Source: Desulfonatronospira sp. (GTDB taxonomy: Bacteria; Desulfobacterota; Desulfovibrionia; Desulfovibrionales; Desulfonatronovibrionaceae). Taken from it: a DNA stretch of 5,896 bases. The position numbers and the translations under genes were made by a program. Numbering within the stretch: the first letter of the stretch is position 1; every line of letters begins with the position of its first letter. The stretch spans positions 1 through 5,896 of the forward strand of contig PWSL01000309.1 in assembly GCA_003563255.1 (NCBI GenBank), given 5' to 3'. The notes beneath the pieces were generated by a model. That model ran no database searches. It worked only from the letters and a program-made list of their open reading frames with translations, and was not told the DNA's origin. Shown here one piece after another: positions 1 through 5,777 of this stretch.

Positions 1-7
1 ACAGGCA

Positions 8-57
8 CTTTTGCCGACCTCAAACCGTAAAACGGCCGGACTATCCGGCGGCAAAAG
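8..57. other. Nested inverted repeats, possible three-stem RNA fold or terminator
   Basis: An outer pair CTTTTGCCG (8-16) and CGGCAAAAG (49-57) matches perfectly over 9 bp. It encloses two smaller hairpins: CCGT-AAA-ACGG (25-35) and CCGGA-CTA-TCCGG (36-48). The second hairpin can instead be drawn as a 6-bp stem GCCGGA/TCCGGC (35-49). On paper this gives a three-way junction. It could be a structured RNA, the terminator of a gene to the left, or a decayed repeat. There is no clear U-tract on the plus strand, and only a weak TTTT follows the inner hairpin on the minus strand. I do not recognise it as a known riboswitch class. Confidence 0.3.
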
Positions 58-185
58 AGCCAGTCCCCTTCCAGATTGCTAAACAGATACGGTGAGAGCC
101 AGACCCCGCAGGTCAATAAATTAGTTTCGCTGTAGTGCTAAACAGGTACCCAAAAAAATAAGTGCGGGGAGAATCTGCCCCTGCC
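57..185 (+). repeat. Cluster of three degenerate REP-like repeat copies
   Basis: Three partial copies of one dispersed element lie in tandem. The first (57-90) has GAGCCAGTCCCC followed by GCTAAACAGATA at 78-89. The second (94-149) has GAGAGCCAGACCCC, then AGTTTCGCTGTAGTG at 123-137 and GCTAAACAGGTA at 137-148. The third (154-185) has AAAAATAAGTGCGGGGAGA at 154-172 and a diverged CTGCCCC end. The same blocks recur at 2071-2129 (inverted) and 2154-2235. The GGGGA...TCCCC core is self-complementary, as in REP elements. The family name is unknown to me. Confidence 0.75.
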
Positions 186-237
186 AACAAAAAAAGTGTC
201 CATGTTGTGACAGAACAATTTTCACAGCCGTTAAGTA

Positions 238-265
238 TTGACTAGCTGCCCGGTTTTCAAATAAG
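238..265 (+). promoter_or_regulatory. Candidate sigma-70 promoter for the lipoprotein gene
   Basis: TTGACT at 238-243 matches five of six bases of the -35 consensus. After a 16-nt spacer, AATAAG at 260-265 matches four of six bases of the -10 consensus. A better -10-like hexamer, TATAAG, lies at 268-273 but without a suitably placed -35. Either would put the transcript start some 25-35 nt before the ATG at 309. This rests on motif matching only. Confidence 0.35.
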
Positions 266-294
266 GTTATAAGTAGCTTTAAACGTCGAACCTC

Positions 295-302
295 AAGAGG
301 TG
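295..302 (+). promoter_or_regulatory. Ribosome binding site that fixes the lipoprotein start
   Basis: AAGAGGTG is a good Shine-Dalgarno match. The AGAGG core ends at 300, leaving 8 nt before the ATG at 309. The in-frame GTG at 300 overlaps this site and so cannot be the start. Confidence 0.7.
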
Positions 303-308
303 TTGTTT

Positions 309-518
309 ATGAAAACATCGAGGCTTTTTTTCGCCCTGCTGCTGGGTGCCCTGCTTGCTTTTGGAACCCTGGGCTGCCAAGACCCCTCCGAGATCGAGCC
401 AGAAAACGGGGAAAAGCCCACAGTTGAGGAAAAGGTACCTGAGATCCCGGAACAAGAGAAAGCTGCCAGGGACTTAGATATTGTGCCTGCACCGGAAATA
501 CCGGATCCCGCTCAATAA
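309..518 (+). CDS. Small acidic, proline-rich lipoprotein (hypothetical)
   Basis: This 69-residue protein has a classic lipoprotein signal peptide. Basic residues K2 and R5 are followed by a hydrophobic stretch (about residues 6-21, LFFALLLGALLAFGTL) and the lipobox T-L-G-C ending at Cys23. Signal peptidase II would cut before Cys23. Gln at +2, rather than Asp, favours outer-membrane sorting by the Lol rule known from enterobacteria. The mature part is only 47 residues, very acidic, and rich in Pro and Glu with a repeated P-E-I-P motif. It looks extended or disordered and has no catalytic features. The ATG at 309 is preferred over the in-frame GTG at 300 because of the ribosome site just upstream. 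It converges on the two-CW SDR gene. No specific function or family is recognised. Confidence 0.8.
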   Translation: MKTSRLFFALLLGALLAFGTLGCQDPSEIEPENGEKPTVEEKVPEIPEQEKAARDLDIVPAPEIPDPAQ

Positions 519-538
519 GGCTGTACCGCCAGGCCTTA
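516..538. terminator. Possible shared hairpin between convergent genes
   Basis: TAAGGC (516-521) pairs with GCCTTA (533-538) across an 11-nt loop. The outer three bases of the arms are the TAA stop codons of the two convergent genes. The stem is short (6 bp) and there is no strong U-tract on either side, so termination efficiency is doubtful. Confidence 0.3.
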
Positions 539-2044
539 ATCCCGCAGGGAGTCGAAGTCAGCCAGATAGTTGTCGGTATTACTGTGCATGTTTTCCAGCA
601 GCGCCTCAGGGTCATTCTGGAACGTCCGGGTGCCGGGAGCAGTCTGCAAAAGTTCCTTATCCACAATTGGTATCAGGTTGTAATGCTGCCAGCGGGCCAC
701 GTAATATTTGACTATGTCCGGCAGTTCGCTGAAGATGGTCACCTCCGGGTCGGGGATGCCGAAGCTTGAATTGCGAAGCCTTTCCACGGACAGAATCTGG
801 CTTTTGTAAAACTTGTCCAGAAACATAAGTTCCTGAGGCAGACGACCGTCAAACCCCAGGGGACGAAGCATCCGCAGAAACAATTTCAAACTGGAACGGC
901 CAAGCCTGGCGAAGGGGTAAGGTACGTATAATTCCCGGGGCTTTTTCAGGCCCAGGGCTTTTTTTACCTCCAGCACCAACCGGCTCAACTCCACCGGTTC
1001 CGGGTCCACAAAGTGAAAAGTCCTGCCGGTGTATTCCGCCCGGTTTTCCAGAATATGATGTACAAATGGTCCGATTTTCTCGGTATGGGTATAGGAGTGT
1101 CTTATCCCGGGCCGGGTCAAAAGAAACATCATGGACTGGGTGGCGATGGAAAACAGCAGGCGTTGAAATCCCTGAATCTTGTGGTCATGTTTTCCATACA
1201 CAACTCCCAGCCGGATTATGGTGCAGTCCAGCCCCCTGGTCTCGTGCAGGTGCCTCAGGGTGATATCGGCCATGAGCTTGGAACGGGGATAAAACGGCAG
1301 AGAGGTGGACAGCGGTAACTGCTCGTCTTCTGTAACATTTTCACCCATGGGTTGCAGTGCTGCCGAGCTAAAATGGATAAAGGGCACCCTGAGGGCCATG
1401 GCAGCCCTGGCCAGGTTGATGCTGCCCAGATAATTCACTTCGTAGGCCAGCTGAGCTCCTCCGTCCAGGGGGGGTATGGCGCAGTTGATGATAAAGTCCG
1501 GACGATAGGTGCTCAGATAGGAGCTAATGTCTCCGGGTACTCTCAGGCTTAGCCGTTTGCTGTTGGGGGCCAGAATCTCAAAAGAATCGCCATACCTGGA
1601 CTTGAAGTAGTGCATCAGGGTCCCGCCGATAAAGCCCGAACCTCCCACAATCAAACCCAGGCGCTTTATTCTGCCGGTTATTCTGCCGGCCTCCATGAGT
1701 TTTTGAAACAGGTTGACCGTATCCAGAAAAGAGTCTTTTTCTTCGCTCAGGACCTGCTGATAAAACATGCAGTGACGGCATTTGGTAATGGTCTGAGCGT
1801 ACTGGCCCTGGACGCTTCCTCCGGAGCATGTGCCTGCAACCACCCAGCAGGCGCGTCCAGCCTGCCGGCCTCCGTGAACCCCGTCCAGACGGTTTTCTCC
1901 GGCTGCGGGACAGAGGTTTTCTTCGTCAAGCCCCTGACCAGGTCCCCTGCCGCACTGCATGACATCCCAGCAGTTGGAATTTGACGAATCCGCTTTCGGA
2001 GTGGTCTCTAGAGATTTCTTTACAACCAGGTTTTCCCTGTTCAT
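536..2044 (-). CDS. Two-CW domain protein fused to an extended SDR (NAD-dependent epimerase/dehydratase family)
   Basis: A 502-residue soluble protein with two parts. Residues about 24-100 match the two-CW motif: C25-W26...C31, C45-P, C66-W67...C73 and a C89-R-H-C92 pair. These seven cysteines suggest a metal or Fe-S site, which is inference. From about residue 128 begins an SDR Rossmann fold with the NAD(P)-binding loop GGSGFIG (134-140), an INCA segment (186-189), serines S226/S227, and the catalytic Y252-P-R-S-K256. The active site therefore looks intact. The C-terminal part (about 340-502) resembles the substrate-binding region of extended SDRs of the 3-beta-HSD/epimerase type. Substrate is unknown and there is no signal peptide or membrane segment. 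The start has a good ribosome site, GAGGA, 7 nt before the ATG. A REP-like inverted repeat begins about 56 nt upstream, probably within the leader. The gene is divergent from the YbjT-like pair. Confidence 0.88.
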   Translation of the reverse strand: MNRENLVVKKSLETTPKADSSNSNCWDVMQCGRGPGQGLDEENLCPAAGENRLDGVHGGRQAGRACWVVAGTCSGGSVQGQYAQTITKCRHCMFYQQVLSEEKDSFLDTVNLFQKLMEAGRITGRIKRLGLIVGGSGFIGGTLMHYFKSRYGDSFEILAPNSKRLSLRVPGDISSYLSTYRPDFIINCAIPPLDGGAQLAYEVNYLGSINLARAAMALRVPFIHFSSAALQPMGENVTEDEQLPLSTSLPFYPRSKLMADITLRHLHETRGLDCTIIRLGVVYGKHDHKIQGFQRLLFSIATQSMMFLLTRPGIRHSYTHTEKIGPFVHHILENRAEYTGRTFHFVDPEPVELSRLVLEVKKALGLKKPRELYVPYPFARLGRSSLKLFLRMLRPLGFDGRLPQELMFLDKFYKSQILSVERLRNSSFGIPDPEVTIFSELPDIVKYYVARWQHYNLIPIVDKELLQTAPGTRTFQNDPEALLENMHSNTDNYLADFDSLRD

Positions 2045-2070
2045 GTGTCTTCCTCGGGATTGTTTATTAC

Positions 2071-2129
2071 CACTACAGCAAAACTTATTTATTAACCTCC
2101 GGGGACTGGCTCTCCCCGCACTTATTTTT
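2071..2129 (-). repeat. Dispersed REP-like element, inverted copy
   Basis: Read on the minus strand, this copy starts with AAAAATAAGTGCGGGGAGA, continues through GCCAGTCCCCG, and ends with AAGTTTTGCTGTAGTG (2071-2086). The tail aligns well with the copy at 94-137. Bases 2100-2129 form the left arm of a 30-bp perfect inverted repeat with 2154-2183. The core GGGGA-CTGGCTC-TCCCC (2101-2117) can also fold on its own. It sits only 27 nt from the start codon of the two-CW gene, so it is probably transcribed in the leader or overlaps the promoter. Confidence 0.85.
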
Positions 2130-2153
2130 TAAAACCTGTCAATCATCCTTCAG

Positions 2154-2235
2154 AAAAATAAGTGCGGGGAGAGCCAGTCCCCGTGCCACATGCAAAGCGC
2201 TAAACAGATAAAAATTTAGAAGTTTCGCTGTTGTG
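2154..2235 (+). repeat. Dispersed REP-like element, direct copy
   Basis: This copy begins with the same AAAAATAAGTGCGGGGAGA block (2154-2172) and GCCAGTCCCCG (2173-2183). It continues with GCTAAACAGATA (2199-2210) and AGTTTCGCTGTTGTG (2221-2235). It is the most complete copy in the window, with all conserved blocks recognisable. With the copy at 2071-2129 it forms a head-on pair separated by 24 nt (2130-2153), the arrangement known as a BIME for REP sequences in enterobacteria. Confidence 0.85.
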
Positions 2236-2332
2236 TAATCACTGCATGGCAACTGTCAGTAGATTACAAGCGTATCCAAGGGTATCTGTTCAGCTGCAGA
2301 TCTGAATGTCTAGGGAATTCATTGTAGCTTAT

Positions 2333-2351
2333 TGTTGCCTGACAGGCAACA
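2333..2351. repeat. 19-bp perfect palindrome, possible operator
   Basis: TGTTGCCTG-A-CAGGCAACA has perfect 9-bp arms around a single central base. Such symmetry fits a dimeric regulator site better than a hairpin, though a 7-bp stem with a 5-nt loop is also possible. It lies 288 nt upstream of the two-CW gene start and 278 nt before the YbjT-like pair. No regulator gene is in view, and no T-tract supports a terminator. Confidence 0.45.
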
Positions 2352-2543
2352 CTTCAGCCGCTGCAGCTTCTGCTGCTCCCGACAGTTTGCCAAAGATCAG
2401 CTTTTGGGGCATATTCAGCAGGTCAAATCAATCATGAAGCGCGGCTTATTGTTGACAGACCCGGGCTAGCACGCCAGGTATCAGACAGCGCTTTTCATCG
2501 TGGAATGTGACCGCCCCGCATCTGATTAAGTGAGTTACTCCTC

Positions 2544-2570
2544 TTGTTTCGAAATTTGTGCTAAGCGCCT
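2544..2570 (+). repeat. 27-bp repeat, left copy flanking the YbjT-like pair
   Basis: The sequence TTGTTTCGAAATT followed by TGTGCTAAGCGCCT is present here and, as an exact reverse complement, at 5778-5804. The match stops at both ends (2543 and 2571). It ends 59 nt before the start codon of the first YbjT-like gene and contains the palindrome TTTCGAAA at 2547-2554. Confidence 0.85.
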
Positions 2571-2629
2571 TATGTTCCCCGCCTCTGCAGGCGTAAAGAC
2601 TATCAACATGTATTTATTCGGGGGGATAC

Positions 2630-4126
2630 ATGGACAGCAAACCAATTCTTGTCACCGGAGCCTCAGGCTATATCGGCAGCAGGCTTATTCCCATGCTTCT
2701 TTACAAGGGATATCCGGTCCGGGCCATGGTGCGCTCCCGGTCCAGGCTGGACTGCAAGACCTGGATCAATCACCCCGGGCTGGAAGTGGCCTGTGCCGAC
2801 CTGATGGACCCCGCTTCCCTGGGCAGGGTCCTGCAAGGTTGCAGTGCAGCCTACTACCTGGTGCACTCCATGAGCAGCAGTGTGCATGACTTTTCGGCGG
2901 CCGACCGGAAAGCAGCCGTCAATATGGCCCGCATGGCTGAGCAAAAAGGGCTTCAGCGAATAATATATCTAAGCGGGCTCGGCGAGGACAGGCCCAACCT
3001 CAGCAAGCACCTGCGCTCCAGGGCCGAGGTGGGCAGGATACTTCAAAAAAGCGATGTACCCACCACCATCTTTCGCTCGGCTGTAATACTCGGGTCCGGA
3101 AGCGCCTCTTTTGAACTCATCCGCTTCTTGAGCGAAAGACTGCCTGTAATGCTGACGCCGGCCTGGGTTCGCACCAGCTCGCAGCCCATAGCTGTGAGCA
3201 ACGTGGTGGAGTACCTGGCCGGGTGCCTGGAAAAGCCCCAGACTGCCGGGGGCACATTTGATATAGGAGGTCCGGACATCCTGAGCTACGAGGATCTTTT
3301 CCGGATCTATGCCCAGGTAACCGGTCTGCACCGCAGGATTCTTATCAAGGTGCCTTTTCTGACCCCCGGACTGCTGGCCTGGTGTGCTGAAAAAATAACT
3401 CCGGTTCCGGCGGCTTTGTCCGAGCCCCTCATTGAAGGCATGCGCAACCCCGTTGTGTGCAGGGATAATTCCATCCGTGAAATTATTCCTCAGAAGCTGC
3501 TGACAGTGCGTCAGGCCATGGTCCGCTCCATGCAGATCCTGTGCCGGGACCGCATCCAGGCCGACTGGACCGGTGGGGATCGTCCCAACCCGGCAGAATG
3601 GTATGCTTGCGGAGATATCTATTTTGCCGCGGGTTCCAAGCTGCAGTCATCGTTTCGAGTGGTCCTGCAGGGCAGGGCCTCTGATTTCTGGCCCCTGGTG
3701 GAGCGTATCGGAGGTTCCAACGGCTGGTACGGTACAGATACCCTGTGGGGTATCCGCGGGATCCTGGACCGCCTGGCCGGGGGATATGGTCTTCAGCAGG
3801 GACGCAGCAACCAGTACAAGCTTATAGCAGGCGAGCTGGTGGATTTCTGGAGAGCACTGGAAGTAAAGCCTCCGCACACTCTCCTGATGCTTTCCGAGAT
3901 GAAGCATCCCGGCGAGGCCATGTTGGAGTTTTACCTCCGGGATCTGCCAGGGAAAAGAGTGGAAGTGGTGCTGACTGTACGCTTTTTGCCCCGGGGACTG
4001 GCTGGGGTTTTCTACTGGAATATTTCCCACAGAGTGCACCACCTGGTCCTCAGGTCCATGCTGTTCAACATGGTCCGGGAATCCGGACTGCCCCTGCTGA
4101 AGGGGCCTGTAATCACTGATGACTGA
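2630..4126 (+). CDS. YbjT-like atypical SDR with C-terminal DUF2867 domain (paralogue 1)
   Basis: This 498-residue protein matches the E. coli YbjT type in length and domain order, recognised from memory. Residues 1 to about 300 form an atypical SDR with the nucleotide-binding loop TGASGYIG (9-16), a YYLVHSM segment (75-81), IIYLSGLGED (111-120), GSGSASFE (155-162) and QPIAV (185-189). The usual YxxxK pair is missing; the aligned position appears to read H127-L-R-S-R131. Members of this subgroup lack standard SDR catalytic residues. Residues about 341-486 form DUF2867, with GWYG (365-368), LDRLAGG (379-385), DFW (405-407), EMKHPGE (423-429) and RFLPRGLAGVFYW (451-463). Function is unknown; NAD(P) binding is likely and catalysis is not established. 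A G-rich stretch (2620-2625) serves as a weak ribosome site. A tandem paralogue follows after 61 nt, so co-transcription is likely. Confidence 0.92.
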   Translation: MDSKPILVTGASGYIGSRLIPMLLYKGYPVRAMVRSRSRLDCKTWINHPGLEVACADLMDPASLGRVLQGCSAAYYLVHSMSSSVHDFSAADRKAAVNMARMAEQKGLQRIIYLSGLGEDRPNLSKHLRSRAEVGRILQKSDVPTTIFRSAVILGSGSASFELIRFLSERLPVMLTPAWVRTSSQPIAVSNVVEYLAGCLEKPQTAGGTFDIGGPDILSYEDLFRIYAQVTGLHRRILIKVPFLTPGLLAWCAEKITPVPAALSEPLIEGMRNPVVCRDNSIREIIPQKLLTVRQAMVRSMQILCRDRIQADWTGGDRPNPAEWYACGDIYFAAGSKLQSSFRVVLQGRASDFWPLVERIGGSNGWYGTDTLWGIRGILDRLAGGYGLQQGRSNQYKLIAGELVDFWRALEVKPPHTLLMLSEMKHPGEAMLEFYLRDLPGKRVEVVLTVRFLPRGLAGVFYWNISHRVHHLVLRSMLFNMVRESGLPLLKGPVITDD

Positions 4127-4187
4127 CCCCGGTGTCTCGACTTAATCACTTCAGGCTGCCGGGCCAACACTGCAACTCAGGATATGT

Positions 4188-5681
4188 ATGAGCCACAGAC
4201 CCATTCTCGTAACCGGTGCCACAGGCTACATAGGTGGCAGGCTGATTCCGATTCTTCTGGAAAAGGGCTACATGGTCAGGGCTGTAGCCCGGTCTGGCGG
4301 CAAGCTTGCCTGCAGGCCCTGGGCCGGCGAACCTGGGGTGAAGACTGTGGTTGCCGACATGCAGGACCTGTTGGGCCTCAGGCGGGCAGCCAGGGGCTGC
4401 AGGGCGGCTTTTTATCTGGTGCATTCCATGAAATCCAGGACATCGGACCAGGAGCATGAAGATAAGTCAGCTGCTGTAAACATGTCCAGGGCAGCCTCCA
4501 GCGAAGGTCTGGAGCGCATAATATATTTAAGCGACCTGGGGGAAGACAGCCGGGAAGCATCCCGGCACCTGCAGCTGCGGGCGGAAGTAGGCCGCATTCT
4601 GCAATCCGGCAAAGTTCCGGTAACTATTCTTAGGTCCTCGGTAATTCTTGGATCGGGCAGCGCTGCATTCGATCTCATCCGCTATCTGGTGCAGCGGATG
4701 CCTGTAATCCCGGCCCCCAGGTGGATAAATACCCTGTCCCAGCCCATAGCGGTGCAAAACGTACTCCAGTACCTGGCCGGATGTTTGGAAAAACCTCAAA
4801 CATCGGGTAAGATCTATGAAATCGGCGGTCCCGAGGTGCTCAGTTATGCTGACCTTTTCAAGGTATACGCCAGGGAAGCGGGACTCAAAAGGCGCCTGAT
4901 CATCAGGATGCCGGGGCTTGGTTCCCGTATTCTGACATACTTTGCACACCTGATCACTCCCATACCTGCCAATATGGCTGAGACAATCATTCAGAGCATG
5001 AAGGACAAGGCGGTGTGCAGGGACCAGGAAATCAAGGCACTCATCCCGCAGGACCTTTTAAGCTGCAGTCAGGCTGTTGCAGCGGCCCTGAATACCGTCA
5101 ACCGCGACGAGGTGCAGACCTGCTGGATGGATGCCGGTCACCTTGAGGCCCCGGAGTGGATTATGCGCGGGGATGTATCCTATGCCGACTCTACTGTCCT
5201 TGAGTACGCGCAGAAGGTCGAGATCCGGGGAACTGCCCGGGAGCTGTGGCCGTTGCTGGAAAATATCGGAGGGTCACGGGGGTGGTACGGAATGGATTTT
5301 TTATGGCGTATCCGGGGGGATATGGATCGCCTGGTGGGCGGGCCCGGGCTTCGCCGGGGACGCAGGGACCAGTCCCGGCTGATGGTGGGTGATGCCCTGG
5401 ATTTCTGGAGGGTACTACGTTCTGAACCGCCGTATGTCCTGCTCCTGCTCTCGGAAATGAAGCTGCCGGGGGAGGCCATGCTGGAGTTCAGGCTGAAGGA
5501 GGTGGCACAAGACAGGGTGGAACTGGTCCAGACAGCCAGACTTCTGCCCCATGGTCCGGCCGGAATACTCTATTGGTACCTTACATACCCTTTACATGGT
5601 CTGGTATTCAGGAGCATGCTCTTGAACATGGCCCGACGTTCCGGGCACGAAGTGCTCAAAGGACCGGAGACTGACTGCTGA
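4188..5681 (+). CDS. YbjT-like atypical SDR with C-terminal DUF2867 domain (paralogue 2)
   Basis: This 497-residue protein aligns without gaps to the preceding one over 493 residues, with about 261 identities (53%) by hand count. It has TGATGYIG (9-16), FYLVHSM (75-81), IIYLSDLGED (111-120), H127-L-Q-L-R131 in place of YxxxK, GSGSAAFD (155-162), and DUF2867 signatures GWYG (365-368), MDRLVGG (379-385), DFW (405-407), EMKLPGE (423-429) and RLLPHGPAGILYW (451-463). The linker at 301-350 is the least conserved part (about 26%). The start is the ATG at 4188 with AGGA (4179-4182) 5 nt upstream; the ATG at 4184 is out of frame. It is probably the second gene of an operon and is followed by a hairpin. 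It may form a heteromer with paralogue 1, which is inference. Confidence 0.92.
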   Translation: MSHRPILVTGATGYIGGRLIPILLEKGYMVRAVARSGGKLACRPWAGEPGVKTVVADMQDLLGLRRAARGCRAAFYLVHSMKSRTSDQEHEDKSAAVNMSRAASSEGLERIIYLSDLGEDSREASRHLQLRAEVGRILQSGKVPVTILRSSVILGSGSAAFDLIRYLVQRMPVIPAPRWINTLSQPIAVQNVLQYLAGCLEKPQTSGKIYEIGGPEVLSYADLFKVYAREAGLKRRLIIRMPGLGSRILTYFAHLITPIPANMAETIIQSMKDKAVCRDQEIKALIPQDLLSCSQAVAAALNTVNRDEVQTCWMDAGHLEAPEWIMRGDVSYADSTVLEYAQKVEIRGTARELWPLLENIGGSRGWYGMDFLWRIRGDMDRLVGGPGLRRGRRDQSRLMVGDALDFWRVLRSEPPYVLLLLSEMKLPGEAMLEFRLKEVAQDRVELVQTARLLPHGPAGILYWYLTYPLHGLVFRSMLLNMARRSGHEVLKGPETDC

Positions 5682-5685
5682 CACC

Positions 5686-5716
5686 TGCAACTGCAAAAAA
5701 ACTTTTTGCAGTCGCA
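5686..5716 (+). terminator. Hairpin after the YbjT-like operon
   Basis: ACTGCAAAAA (5690-5699) pairs perfectly with TTTTTGCAGT (5703-5712) across a 3-nt loop. Three further pairs beyond one mismatch (TGC 5686-5688 with GCA 5714-5716) lengthen the stem. It begins 4 nt after the stop codon. The T-run is inside the stem rather than after it, so it is not a textbook intrinsic terminator. It could still work as one through the shorter fold, or protect the 3' end of the mRNA. Confidence 0.5.
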
Positions 5717-5777
5717 TCTGTACCGCTCAAAAATGATCCTTAATTGATAAGGTTTGATTGATGCTTACCTTGCCTTT

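Larger units (their letters stand above)
1..308. other. Non-coding region upstream of the lipoprotein gene
   Basis: No gene can be supported here. The first 30 bases are open in the first frame and end in TAA at 28-30 (TGTFADLKP), so the tail of an upstream plus-strand gene is possible. Other frames are also open here, so it is not annotated as a CDS. The region holds nested inverted repeats at 8-57, three degenerate copies of a dispersed repeat at 57-185, and a candidate promoter at 238-265 serving the gene at 309. Confidence 0.7.
2045..2629. other. Divergent intergenic region rich in repeats
   Basis: This 585-nt spacer separates the minus-strand two-CW gene from the plus-strand YbjT-like pair and must contain or adjoin both promoters. 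It holds two head-on copies of the dispersed element (2071-2129 and 2154-2235), a 19-bp palindrome (2333-2351), an 11-base direct repeat GCTTATTGTTG (2327-2337 and 2444-2454), one copy of the 27-bp repeat (2544-2570) and a small hairpin CGCCT-CTGC-AGGCG (2580-2593). No convincing gene or complete promoter is seen. Confidence 0.75.

Noticed and set aside
1..30. Tail of an upstream gene ending in TAA (TGTFADLKP)
   Set aside because: Plausible, but only nine codons are in view and other frames are open too, so it cannot be told from chance.
206..226. TGTGA...TCACA symmetry resembling a CRP site
   Set aside because: The half-sites are 11 nt apart instead of 6, which places them on the wrong helical face.
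300..302. GTG as an upstream start for the lipoprotein
   Set aside because: It overlaps the Shine-Dalgarno sequence of the ATG at 309 and would add three residues before the signal peptide without its own ribosome site.
1610..1984. Long open frames opposite or out of frame with the SDR genes (for example plus strand 1610-1984, minus strand 4527-4949)
   Set aside because: They overlap clear SDR coding sequence, lack family motifs and show no ribosome sites. They are by-products of GC-rich codons in the real genes.
2329..2412. A 27-codon minus-strand reading frame beginning MPQKLIFGKLSG and ending VRQQ
   Set aside because: It is alanine-rich and looks slightly gene-like, but it has no ribosome binding site, an in-frame stop shortly upstream, and overlaps the palindrome. 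It is too short to support without homologues.
2452..2457. Perfect TTGACA hexamer upstream of the YbjT-like genes
   Set aside because: No acceptable -10 hexamer lies 16-18 nt downstream (2474-2482 reads CCAGGTATC), so it is not called as a promoter.
2234..4119. TGTAATCACTG shared by 2234-2244 and 4109-4119
   Set aside because: An 11-base match with unrelated flanks, one copy inside coding sequence; best treated as coincidence.
5738..5752. CCTTA-ATTGA-TAAGG mini-hairpin
   Set aside because: Only 5 bp and AT-rich; likely chance in an AT-rich spacer.
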